The translations under genes and the position numbers were made by a program. The notes below the pieces were generated by a model that saw nothing but the letters and a program-made list of their open reading frames with translations, made no database searches and was not told the DNA's origin. A stretch of DNA of 64,000 bases, taken from contig NC_083387.1 in the NCBI RefSeq assembly GCF_031755915.1, positions 14,157,001 through 14,221,000 of the forward strand. Reading direction: 5' to 3'. Shown piece after piece: positions 19,290-30,082 of the stretch (positions are counted from its first letter, which is position 1; every line of letters starts with the position of its first letter). Origin of the DNA: Ziziphus jujuba. Lineage: Eukaryota; Streptophyta; Magnoliopsida; Rosales; Rhamnaceae.

Positions 19290-20829
19290 TTGCCACAGCT
19301 AGTAGCACCCATAATATTCTATTCATGACTACCATGATAAAATTAAATGGGAATAATTATCAAAAATTGAAGAAAAATCTTTAGAAATGGATCCACAAGA
19401 GATACTAACTAGTGGGAATAATACTGCTACCAAGAAACTCTTTGAGGGATTGGTAACACTCCAATAAATGTTGCATGATGATGATAGAAAGTTCTTTGGA
19501 TAAATCTATATATGCTAGTATTCCAAAGGTGGATACAGCCAAGAAGTTTCATGAAATTGATAAGAAGTTTATTAAGTTTGACATGAATAAGAAGTATCAT
19601 TACTTGGATGTACAGAGCAATACTAGGTATGATGGAGTTAAAGGTGAGAGGGAACATATCATGATACTTTCTTTCTCTTTCAACAAGGTTAAGTACCTCA
19701 TGATGGACACTGATGAGGATCACTTAACCTACACCATAATGAGAATCCTCCCATCTCAATTTGACAGCATCAAGTTAAGCTTTAATATGAAAAAGGAAGG
19801 ATATAACATAGATGAGTTAACTACAATACTTGTGAAGTAAAAAAATGATATCAAGCCTAAACGTTATGGTTTATTGCTCTAGTGTCACATCATGGGGATA
19901 AATTGAAGAAGATTCCTTTGAAAAATGGACAAGGATTTAAGCCCAACAAGAAGAAGTTTTTTAGTGGCAAATCTAAGGGGCACAAGGATGGTGCTTCTTC
20001 ATTAGGTTCAATGGGAAATGTCATTATTGCAACAAGGTTGGCCATAAAAAGTCAGACTATTCAAAGTTGAAGGCACGAAAAGAGAACAAATATAATCTCT
20101 TGAAGATTAAGACCAATATTATTGATGTGCCTATGAATATTTAGTGGCTAAATACTGAGCAATGACTCATGTTACTAATTAGTGCAGAGAATGTTAATTC
20201 AAAGGGGGCTAACCAACCTTGAGCAACATATTACATGGAGATAAGTCAAAAATGAAGTTGGGCATCTTCCGAATGATTAAATTGAAGCTTGTTATGTGGT
20301 TTATTATGGAGTTACAATAAGTTTCTTATATAAACTTAATAAAAAGGAATTTTTTATTTGTTTCTATTTTGGATAATTAAGGTTACAATTTTCTATTAAT
20401 AATATTGTTACTCCTATTGTTGCTTCTAAATATCTAAGAATTAATAATAATTCTTCAATGGGAAGTGTCATTACTGCCACAAGGCTGGACATAAGAAGTT
20501 GAACTATATAAAGTTGACAGCACACATAAGATTAAATGTAATCTTTTAATAATTGAAACCAAAATTATTGATGTGCCTATGAATACTTGGTGGTTGAATG
20601 CTGAAGCAAAAACTACTGTTACTAACTCATTATAAGGAATGTTAATTCAAAAGGGGCTAACCAATCTTAAACAACACATAGGAGATAGCTCAAAAGTGAC
20701 GGTCGACATCTTTGGAATGATCAAGTTGAAGCTTGCTAAATGATATGTTATGGAGTTAAAAAAAGTTTCTTATATACCTCAATAAGACAGAATTTGTTAT
20801 TTGTTTTTATTTTGGATAAATAAGGTTAC
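19290..20829 (+). pseudogene. copia P gag and start of protease, decayed
   Basis: Frames in more than one phase encode copia Gag: MIKLNGNNYQK, then IYASIPKVDTAKKFHEIDKK, KYDGVKGEREHIMIL (read near 19475-19840) and LPSQFDSIKLSFNMKKE. A glycine/lysine-rich stretch follows, then a zinc knuckle CHYCNKVGHKKSDYSKL near 20020-20070. A second knuckle copy (CHYCHKAGHKK) at about 20465-20510 lies in a 447-bp tandem duplication. Remains of the protease region follow (TWWLNAEA, where the family usually has an active DSG nearby), with many stops. Interrupted at 20829 by element II; continues at 30083. Confidence 0.7.
20008..20829 (+). repeat. 447-bp tandem duplication in copia P
   Basis: Unit 1 is 20008-20454; unit 2 starts at 20455 and is continued at 30083-30150 beyond element II. 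Both begin TCAATGGGAARTGTCATTA and run through GATGTGCCTATGAATA and GGATAAWTAAGGTTAC. Unit 1 holds an uninterrupted copy of the site where element II inserted in unit 2. Confidence 0.8.
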
Positions 20830-21973
20830 TGATACGAACCTAGGACGACCTGCTCCTAAACCCGTATTATATTAGCCCGGATCTTAATTAAGTTCAAGTT
20901 CTAATGGAATTGACCTCAACCCCTAACCAACCTGTGGTTAGAAACCTTGGTATAATGTAGATGCCACAACAGGGGATGGAAAACCTATTGATAAGTCAAG
21001 CTAAAATAACCAATTCTCTAATGGTGTTTTAGGTGTTCTCAAAGAACAAAGAGATAATTAATCTCACAAGTATTTTCTCAATCAAATCAAAGTTGTATTT
21101 TTATTGAAAAATAAGCCTTTAAATAGCTATAAAGCCATGAAATAAAACCCTAGAACATAAAGAAAACTGGCCACCACACATAAAGAAACCTAGTTGGCCG
21201 AAACTCTACTTCCTTTCCTAATCTAAGTTTGATAAATTAATTCCTTTATATTAAATTAGGAACTAATTAATTTACACTGGAAAGAATAAAATAAAAACCT
21301 TCCTAAAGTTATTTGTCCAGAAAATAAATAAATAAAAGCCAAAAAGTAATGGTAGTTTCCTAAAACAAAAAGTAAAAACAAATTAGGCAACAAAAAATGC
21401 TAGCCTTTTGATCAAGTTGACTTTGATCAACCTTTGACCTTTTTGAGCTTCAAATCAGCTTCTAGATTCTTTTTAGGATGCCAAATAAGCTGAATATGAA
21501 GTCCCACACGTTTCCCATGCTTGGAAAAATAAGAAAAAAAGCTAATACAGTAAAATACAGTAAAGCCAGCAAGCAATACAGCAAATACGGCAAATTCGGC
21601 CAAATTGTTGATGCTGTCCGTACAAGCCCTTTTTGATTGCATTTGAGGCTACTTTAACATGATTCTATGACCTCTTAGGCATATGTATTGAACCCATAAA
21701 GCATTGGAACCATTTCATGATTCCCGGACTCCAAAAATGTACCAAAACCGTCACCCGTGTCCGTATCTGCTTCCACCACTTGGATGCTTAGAATAGGCTT
21801 TGTATCTTCAAGTATGGACAAGTTCTATTGAGATTGATTACCCCTTGTATAAATACTCCCAGGTTGTCCTTAAATATCTTAATTTGATCTCTTGTGATTG
21901 GCCTAGTCTTCATCCTTGTCGAGTCAGCACCCAGCGGGTTATCGGTTGAGCGGGCTCGGGCGGAATCACATCA
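20830..21973 (-). repeat. 3' LTR of element II
   Basis: 1,144 bp from TGATACGAACC to AATCACATCA, next to a polypurine tract (21974-21986, sense AAGAGGAGGGAAA). Confidence 0.9.
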
Positions 21974-22964
21974 TTTCCCTCCTCTTGAAAAGGATTTGTC
22001 CTCAAATCAAGATCATCACCTGCAGCAAAAGGAGTTAAATCAAAAACATTAAATGCATCACTCATGTTATACTCACCCGGTAAATCAAGCTTGTAGGCAT
22101 TCTTGTTATTCGGCTCCAAAACTTGAAAAAGTCCATCCATAGGCGGCATGAGCTTTGACTTTCTTTGTTTAGGAAACCTTTCCTTTTGTAAGTGCAACCA
22201 AATCAATTCTCCTACGTCAAACACTATTACAACAAAATCTTGAAATAATGCTCATTATGGTAAAAATTACACTTTTTAAAGTTAACAAACAATATTTCTC
22301 AAATTTTCAAATTATCACTAAGTAAAACTCTCAACAATTCGGATAAAGTTCTATGCAATAAAGACATCTTTAAATAAGTATCTTTAAAATTCATGGTCAG
22401 CAATGATTTCTTATTCATAATTACTTTATTAACATCACCAAAGCTAAGATAAAAATTTATATTTTTCCTTTCTTGTCTTCCTTTTCCTTTCTCACTCACG
22501 GCCATCTCACCTTCCTCACTCTCGACTTTTGCACCAAATTTCTCACTCTTGGTTTTACTAAAATTTTTCCACACAACCTGAGTATTAGAAGACTTACCTT
22601 GGACAGAAAGCTCACCTTTTCCCTCTATATTGGATGGTAGTCCACTTGGAATTTCGTTTGGGAAGACATCTCCAAATTCCTTAAAAAGAGAAACAATTGA
22701 ACTTGGCAATTCAAGTTCTTCAAAGTTAGTTTGATCATTAAAATAATTTTCTTTATAAATCATGACCAGCAAATTTCTTACACTCAATAACCTTATTAAT
22801 ATCCCCTAAACTCAAATAAAAGTTGCTACTTGACCTTTCTTTTCTTTCTTTTTCTTTTTTTCCCTTGGATTGGCGCAAACCTTCAGATTTTTCTTCCTTC
22901 TCTAAGCTCTCGGGTTTGCCACTTTCTTTCCCCTCTCTTTCGGCTTTTCCTTGATCTTTCCACT
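21910..22964 (-). pseudogene. gypsy linker and integrase tail, RT/IN core absent (element II, 3' part)
   Basis: In sense order: YLSLGDINKVIECKK, a small deletion (near 22770), LLVMIYKENYFNDQTNFEELEL, then KEFGDVFPNEIPSGLP. At this point the RT-bearing element E reads on into the RT domain (PPIRGIEHQIDF), but here a second, diverged linker follows (EGKGELSVQGKSS, NINFYLSFGDVNKVI). Then comes the post-catalytic integrase end (RTLSELLRVLL), stops and frameshifts, and VGELIWLHLQKERFPKQRK with the tail that enters the LTR. The frame breaks at 21930 within the LTR. Element I lacks about 22 residues before the SGLP junction that II keeps, so II is closer to the original deletion form. Confidence 0.8.
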
Positions 22965-22969
22965 CAATA

Positions 22970-25886
22970 TGTAACACCCCGTCCCAAATCGCACCGGAAT
23001 CCGTGCACGTTGACCGAGGTTGACCGTTGACCGTTGACCGAAAGGGGTCAAAAGTTGACTTTTTGACTCTGTGGGAATTTCGAGTTGACCAGGGTACCGT
23101 GGCGAAGTGCACGATGCCACGAGTTCGTAGACTGGTAGCACGTCGAAAACGGAGCTACGGTTTGAAAGTTATAGACGAAACAAGTTGCGGAGCAAACTGT
23201 CCAAGGGGTGCCGGAGTTGACTTTTTGTTTATGGGGAATTGAGCTTTGACTCGTGCATGGTTGTGAAGTGCTCGTCGATACGAGTTCACAGACTAGCGGC
23301 ACGCTCAAAACGGACATCCGGTTAAAAAGTTATTGACGTTTGAAGTTTACCGGATACCGTATTATTTTAATGTTTTTAGGTCGGTGAACAGTGAAATGCC
23401 ATGTGTCAGCTTCTGATTGGTCCACGTGGCATGAACAGTGTCACGCATGGTTTTTATTTGTTAAAACACTCGGGGAAGAGAGAGAAAGAGAGAGAGTCAC
23501 CGGCCGCCGGTCATTTTCACGTTTTCCGGCCTAGTTACTGTACATGCGCTGGCCATCCAGATTGCCCACCTCATTTTCGGCAAAACCTCCAAATTTCACG
23601 GCGAACGGCCGCCGGACACACCCGGATCGGACGTCCGAAGTTTGGCGGCGAGTTTTTCCCCTCCACCGCCGGCCACCGCGAATCGGCACTGTTCCGGCCA
23701 TTTTCCGGCCACACGCGCCTGATAGGCTTGATCCTCTCCTCAAGTCCGGCCTACCCACCAAAAATCACGGCCATCGGACCACCGACGTGCCGGGATCGGA
23801 GCGTTTTCCGGCGAGGGGTCGGAAATCTTCAAACGGTGATTTCTCCGCCGTCCGACCTCCGTTTTGCTCACCGCCGGTCCTGTTGGATTGCTCTCCTCAC
23901 GATCTACAAGTCTGCAAAATTTCACAGCCAACGGCCACCGCACGCACGCGCCGCCGGCGATGGTTGCCGGTGACCGCGGCGGCCCACCGGAAAATACTGT
24001 TCCGGCGAGTACCCGAAATTCCGGCCAGCTCCAGTCTGCAGTGTTCGACCTCCTGAACCCAAATCCGACTTCCGTTTCCGCCAATTCGTGACGGTTTGGG
24101 AGAATTGCGGAGCCGAAACTCGAAAAGCTTTCCGGCGAGATTCCGACCCCGTCGGGTCCGATCACCGGAAAGTAAGACCGAATCCGTGATCCTCATCACG
24201 CGAGTTTCGATTCGGTATATAACTCGTAAATTCTAGATAACGTTTGTGTTTTACCCCCGGGTACCGGGTATTATTTACCCGATTAAAATATTAATTTATT
24301 TGACTGTCTGTGAATTTTGTTCTAGGAGCACCGGTGAGTCGTAGAATTGATCCCGTAGTGGATCATGGGTTAATTGCGTGCTCCAGGTGAGTGACCCACC
24401 TTCAAATTAATTTTGGGAATTTAATTGGTGAATATATAATGTGTGATTTAAATATTTGGAATTTAATTTCTATGTGCCAAATATTTATTTGAATTATTGT
24501 GGAATTATTTGTGAATTTATCGGATTTAAGAAAATGTGTATTTCACCAATTTATGCCATGTGAAATTATTTTATGGTTTTGAGGATTTTGAAATTGGTGT
24601 GGTTTTAATGGTAAATTGGGCACGATTTGATTTTCAAATATTTCAAGGAAAATATTGGGTTATGTTGGTGATTTCAATTTTTATAAAATATGCCCATGGA
24701 ATATTATGAGATTTAATTATTATATTTCGAGAATTATTTATGCTTGGGAAAATGTGGATATTTGAATTGATGGATTTGGGAGTTGGTGGATTTGAAAATC
24801 ATGGAATTTATGGTATTGATTATAAAGAAATTGTGGAGAATTTCCCGGTTCAAGCGGATGGATTATGCCCGCTATGCTTATGAAAAATGTGAAATTTGTT
24901 TTATGATTTAAATTTATGGATTTTATGATTTTTAGATGCACCGTGCACGTACTGGTGTTCTGATTATGTGATATGGATATTGTGCACACGGATATGATTA
25001 GCGCGCAGGTGGGTGTGAGTAGCGCGCAGGTGATATTATGAGGGTGTCCTGTGGATGCCATCGGAGAGGGTGGCCACCCCCCATTGGTCGGGACACCAGG
25101 TTAGCAACGGCGCTGTGGGACGCCACGCGACTGTATGCCGGTTTCTTTCTATAACCTCCTGTCTGGCGGTACCTTGGGACGCTGGATACTGTTGGCGCCA
25201 CTGGTATATAGTGGGGGCATCAACTGATTTTTGGAACTGTGTTTTAAAAAAATAAAATGTTTTAAAGCTGTATTGGAATTAAAATTTATTTATTACTGTT
25301 CGGATACTCATTTGATCTCTTGGTTTTCGGGGAATATGAATAAAGGGTTTTGTGAAAATGTTTTAAAAGGGGAACCTTTCCAACTGAGAGAATTGTAAGG
25401 GTTTTGAGAGAAATTATTATTTCCAAATAATTATTATTTATACTTATTACTGTGATATTATATGGTATAGTAGTAGGGTCGCTCACTGAGATGATTAGCA
25501 TCTCACACTCTTAAATTTCGTTCCTCTAGGTACCAGGTTGTCGGTGTTCATCCAGAGCGGACTTGATCTTCATCGCTGTTTTACTTCGTGAAGTACCCTG
25601 TTCTTCTTTATTGCAGTTGTATTATTTCTTTCATTCTTGTTGTATTTATTATGCACTGGATTACTGTATTTATTTTGAAGTGCTGAAATTTGTGGAACCA
25701 ATTTGTAGTATTGTGGGAGGAATAAGGGGATATTTTTGAAGTGTATTTTCAGTGCAGGTAAGTTTATGGTAAGTAAATCCCTTAGGGGAGGTGCTGCCGG
25801 ATTTTCCGTTGGAAGGTTCGGTGGTATTTCCCTGGGATCAGGGCTTGTCTAGGGTTCCGGGGAGGAATTCTGGACGGGTCCTGACA
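22970..25886 (+). mobile_element. Tekay/Del-like solo LTR in element II
   Basis: 2,917 bp starting TGTAACACCCCGTCCC and ending GGGTCCTGACA, flanked by the perfect 5-bp duplication CAATA (22965-22969 and 25887-25891). The interrupted gypsy word CACTCAATATGAGTC is intact in element I. The LTR is related to those of element G (same start, same TTGAC-rich U3, same end GGTAAG...CTGACA). Its length and terminal words are typical of Tekay/Del chromovirus LTRs. It holds a GC-rich block (about 23498-24185) with overlapping frames on both strands, which I take as a composition effect, not genes. Confidence 0.85.
23010..23090 (+). promoter_or_regulatory. cluster of W-box-like TTGAC words in the LTR
   Basis: Seven forward TTGACC/TTGACT words (23010, 23020, 23027, 23034, 23055, 23063, 23085) and one inverted GGTCAA lie within 81 bp at the LTR 5' end. 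TTGAC is the core of the W-box bound by WRKY factors. The corresponding end of both G LTRs carries a similar cluster. Function is inferred. Confidence 0.45.
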
Positions 25887-25891
25887 CAATA

Positions 25892-26640
25892 TGAGTCTTA
25901 GAAACCTTACCTTGATCAGCAATCTCATTCTTACCTTCTTGAAAAGATGGTGAAGCCGTTGGTGCCATACTTGCTTTTTTTCTTGAGCTTTTTGGCTTCT
26001 CTCCTTTGTTGCATTTGTAATTGGTCTTTGTAAACCTCTTCAGGAGATAATGGTTCCAGCTTAACCTTCTTCCCTTTGAACCTGAAAATAATACTATTTT
26101 CTCGACCAAAATGAGTAGCATCTTTATCAAATTGCCATGACCTACCTAATAGTATATGTCCAGCAATCATGGGTACAATATCACATAAAACTACATCCTC
26201 ATATCTACCTATCCTAAATTTTACTTTGGCTTGTTTGTTTACTTTCATCTCACCACTATCATTAAGGCATTGTAATCTATATGGTTCTAGATGTTTAATA
26301 GTTGTTAAGCCTAATTTATCAACTACAATGTTACTAATTACATTTCTACAACTTCCACTATCAATAATCATACTACAAATCTTACCTTGAATTTCACATC
26401 GAGTGTGGAAGATGTTCTCTCTTTGAATTTCATCTTCATCTTTGTATGCAGCAAGTACTCTCCTAGAACGCAAGTTTAATTTGGCATTGGATGCTTGCAA
26501 GGTTTCGGGTTCATCTTCCAAGTCCTCCTCTTACTTGGCTTCATTCTCACTTTCTTCACTTTCCGATTCGAGCTTGTCATTGCCCTTTAACACCATGATT
26601 CTTCTATTCAGGCATTGGCTAGCGATGTGTCCTCCTCCCT
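25892..26640 (-). pseudogene. gypsy protease region (element II)
   Basis: Frame 25931-26521 encodes a retropepsin-like protease: ENIFHTRCEIQGKICSMII, then DSGSC with the active-site DSG, and later GHILLGRSWQFDKD. A TAA stop lies upstream in the acidic region (before EEDLEDEPETLQ), and an extra A in an A run near 25980 shifts the frame after KKLKKK. The C-terminal side was cut by the Tekay-like LTR at 25887. The zinc knuckle (CFNCQGGGHIASQC) reads just upstream, near 26600-26650. Confidence 0.8.
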
Positions 26641-27778
26641 GGCAGTTAAAACACACAACATCATGAGTTCTAGAAGATTTAGGATCTAATTTTACCTCAT
26701 TCTTTGGTGCTTGGACAGATTCGGTTCTAGTCTCCTTCCTTGGCCAGTTTGAACTTTCTTCTTTGACTTTCGGCTTTGGCTTGCTTTCCTAGATGGGATT
26801 GTTACTCCAGCCACTTGAATTGGACCTTCCATTGTTGGAAACACCTCCAAACCATGAGCTAACACCCCTCCTCTTGAATTGGTTCTCAAGCTTAATTGCT
26901 ACATGGAACGTCTCCTCCAATTCCAAGTATTGTTGTAATTCACGCTGGTTGGCAATGTCACGGTATAACCCTCCAATGAATCTTGCCATTGTTGCCTCCC
27001 TATCCTCATTCATATTCAGCATCATCATTAACATCTCCATCTCTTTGTAATAATCCTCCACGGACCTACTTCCTTGAGAAAAAGATTGAAGCCTTTGATG
27101 CAGCAACCTATGGTAATGGGATGGCACAAACCGTTTCCTCATGGCTCCTTTCATTTGACGCCATGTCGAGATTAAATCATCACCAACTCTCCTTCTGGTA
27201 TTTTGCTCATTGGTCCACCATTGGAGTGCATAATGTCCAAACTCCATTGCTGCCAACTTCACCTTCGTACCTTCCGAATAGTTATGGCAGTCAAAAATCA
27301 TCTCCATTTTTTTTTCCCACTCCAAATGAGCTTCGGGATCACTTTTACCCATAAAAGGTGGGATGTTAACCTTGATATTTTGCTAATCATCATCTGTATC
27401 TTCCCTCCCATATCTTCCATGGCCAGCTCTATCTTGAACAGCAAAATTTTCGTCCATACCTTCCTCAAAGTCTCCACCAAATGGCTCCTCATCAAATTCC
27501 TCTCTCGGTCTCTCGCGACCTCCTCGTCCTCGGCCTCGTCCTCCATGGAATTCTTGCCTATTTCTTGTGTTCAGAATTCCTTGGTAAACTTCTAGTCTTC
27601 CCATCCTTTGATTCACATGCTCAACTTGAGCACTAACCCGCTGTATTAACTCTAAAACAGCTCTCATGTCCACTTGGTCTCCACTCTCGGTAGCTCGGGC
27701 ATCACCATGGAATGCTACGGACTCCTCCTCATTGATCCTCAAAGGTGGATCTCCTCTCCTCATTCTTGATTCTGTCAT
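26641..27778 (-). pseudogene. gypsy gag (element II)
   Basis: Starts MTESRMRRGDPPLRINEEES (ATG at 27776-27778). Coiled segment IQRVSAQVEHVNQRMGRLE, Gly/Arg-rich stretch, then a TAG at 27383-27385 (codon 132) in the word DTDDD. Same frame continues with the capsid-like core (MGKSDPEAHLEWEKKMEMI; YALQWWTNEQNT; YYKEMEMLMMMLNMNEDREA) to a second TAG at about 26789 (NNPI, then stop). The frame is otherwise collinear with element I. Gag core function (particle shell, RNA binding) is by family. Confidence 0.85.
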
Positions 27779-28933
27779 GTTAGTATAATAATGCAATAAA
27801 AATAAAATAGGACCTTACCAATTTCACTCCATTACGTGTTTCGCTCAAATAAGGACTCGACACTCGTGTTTGCACACTTGTTTCAGCTTTTACCCTCTTT
27901 TAAGCTCGCACTCTCTTGCCTTTTTCCACTCCAAGAATTATCTCAAAGTTTTAGTTAAACACACTTAAGCACAGCAATTATATCACAAGTATGTTTTAAT
28001 TAAACCTATCAACAAAACAGTAGCAAAAAGTAGGCAATACCGAAAGAATCCAACAAATCCTAATTTTTCGGCTTTCTAGACAAGAAAACACAAAATAATG
28101 GGAAAACGTTGGAATTTTTGAAAACTGCACCAGATGGTAATAGATTATGAGTTCAAGAATAAAATTCTAGAAAACAAAATTCAAATACAAACAAGAATCA
28201 AAGAGAACAAAAATATAGAAAAGTGTTGGTTGTTGTTCTTGTAATTCAAGTTTTGTATCAATTCCTTTAACTAATTTTAATCCAAATAATTTAAGCACCC
28301 AAAATCCAATTATCCAGCAGCAAAGATAATTCCCCAGCAACTTAAATATTGAATAAATAATCAAAAAACCAGCAGCTTCAACAAATTTCCAGCAAACAGG
28401 TCAAACTCCAACAAACCGAAATATTATTATTATTATTATTATTTTTATTCGGCTTTACCTGTTTTTTTTTTTTGTTTTTTTTTTCACTCACAGAACATAA
28501 ACAACTGCAGTAGCAAGAATAATTACCAAAGTTGCAATTCCAACTCCAGAAATTTACCAAACCCATGATCTCCAAATAAACACAAATGTGCAGTTTTTTT
28601 TCTTTTTTTTTTTTATATATATATGTTGCTGCAAACCCTTCTTTTTTTTTTTTTTTTAATATATGAATGCAAATATTTAAGAGTAAAACAGCAAAAGAAA
28701 ATCAACAAAACCCAAAATTAACAAGAACAATGATGAAAAACAACCAATAAACTAGGAAACAAAAATACGATAAATATAGGAAACCTAATTCAACTAGGAA
28801 TGAATTTTTTTTTTTTTTTTAATGATGCAGAACGTGTATGGGATGGATGCAACCTTAACCTAATGCTAAAATTTCAGAATAACACAAAAACAACTAAAGC
28901 AAATAAAGATAGATCAAACCTGAACAAAATTTA
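27779..28933 (-). other. gypsy 5' leader (element II)
   Basis: Untranslated leader collinear with that of element I, with A runs at the same places (plus-strand T runs near 28459-28483, 28595-28612, 28641-28657, 28805-28820) and an ATT microsatellite near 28423-28446. Confidence 0.75.
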
Positions 28934-28945
28934 GCTCTGATACCA
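28934..28945 (-). other. primer-binding site, tRNA-Met type (element II)
   Basis: gctctgatacca on the plus strand, two bases before the LTR. Confidence 0.9.
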
Positions 28946-28947
28946 AA

Positions 28948-30082
28948 TGATACGAACCTAGGACGACCTGCTCCTAAACCCGTATTATATTGGACCGGAT
29001 CTTAATTAAGTTCAAGTTCTAATGGAATTGACCTCAACCCCTAACCAACCTATGGTTAGAAACCTTGGTATAATGTAGACGCCACAATAGGGGATGGAAA
29101 ACCTATTCATAAGTCAAGCTAAAACAACCAATTCTCTAATGGTGTTTTAGGTGTTCTCAAAGAACAAAGAGATAATTAATCTCACAAGTATTTTCTCAAT
29201 CAAATCAAAGTTGTATTCTTATTAAAAAATAAGCCTTTAAATAGGCTACAAAGCCATGAAATAAAACCCTAGAACATAAAGAAAACCGGCCACCACACAT
29301 AAAGAAACCTAGTTGGCCGAAACTATACTTCTTTTCCTATTCTAAGTTTGATTCATTAATTCCTTTATATTAAATTAGGAATTAATTAATTTACAATGGA
29401 AAGAATAAAATAAAAACCTTCCTAAAGTTATTTTTTCAGAAAATAAATAAATAAAATCCAAAAAGTAATGGTAGTTTCCTAAAACAAAAAGTAAAAACAA
29501 ATTAGGAAACTAAAAATGCTAGCCTTTTGATCAAGTTGACTTTGATCAATCTTTGACCTCTTTGAGCTTCAAATCAGCTTCTAGATTCTTTTTAGGATTC
29601 CAAATAAGCTGAATATGAAGTCCCACACGTTGCCCATGCTTGGAAAAATAAGAAAAGGCTAATACAGTAAAATACAGTAAAGCCAGCAAGCAATACAGCA
29701 AATTCGGCCAAATTGTTGATGCTGTCCGTACAAGCCCTTTTTGGTTGCATTTGAGGCTGCTTTAACTTGATTCCATGACCTCTTAGGCATATGTATTGAA
29801 CCCATAAAGCATTGGAACCATTTCATGCTTCCCGAACTCCAAAAATGTACCAAAACCGTCACCCGGGTCCGTATCGGCTTCCACCACTTGGATGCTTAGA
29901 ATAGGCTTTGTATCTTCAAGTATGGACAAGCTCTACTGAGATTGATTACCCCCTGTATAAATACTCCCAGGTTGTCCTTAAATCTCTTAATTTGAGCTTT
30001 TGTGATTGGCCTAGTCTTCATCCGTGTCGAGTCAACACCCCAGCGTGTTATCGATTGAGCGGGCTCGGGCGGAATCACATCA
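28948..30082 (-). repeat. 5' LTR of element II
   Basis: 1,135 bp from TGATACGAACC to GGAATCACATCA, then the duplication GTTAC. The outer end encodes the polyprotein tail in U3 (frame 29896-30078, with KTRPITKAQIKRFKDN). This tail sits inside an LTR bounded by a target duplication, which proves that it is LTR sequence and not a leftover of a neighbouring element. Confidence 0.9.

Larger units (their letters stand above)
20830..30082 (-). mobile_element. non-autonomous gypsy element II
   Basis: Complete insertion with LTRs at both ends and the perfect 5-bp duplication GTTAC (20825-20829 and 30083-30087) in copia P. Without the nested solo LTR it is about 6.3 kb, close to element I. It has the same gag-protease-linker-linker-tail plan without RT, RNase H or integrase core. 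The LTRs differ at about 7 of the first ~190 bases, so it looks older than I; its frame also has more lesions. Because both ends are intact, this copy fixes the true LTR boundaries (TGATGTG...GTATCA in sense) for the family. Confidence 0.9.

Noticed and set aside
23401..24056. Host genes in the GC-rich frames (190, 170 and 141 codons)
   Set aside because: They overlap on both strands, lie inside a solo LTR with exact duplications, and show only Pro/Arg/Ser-rich composition.
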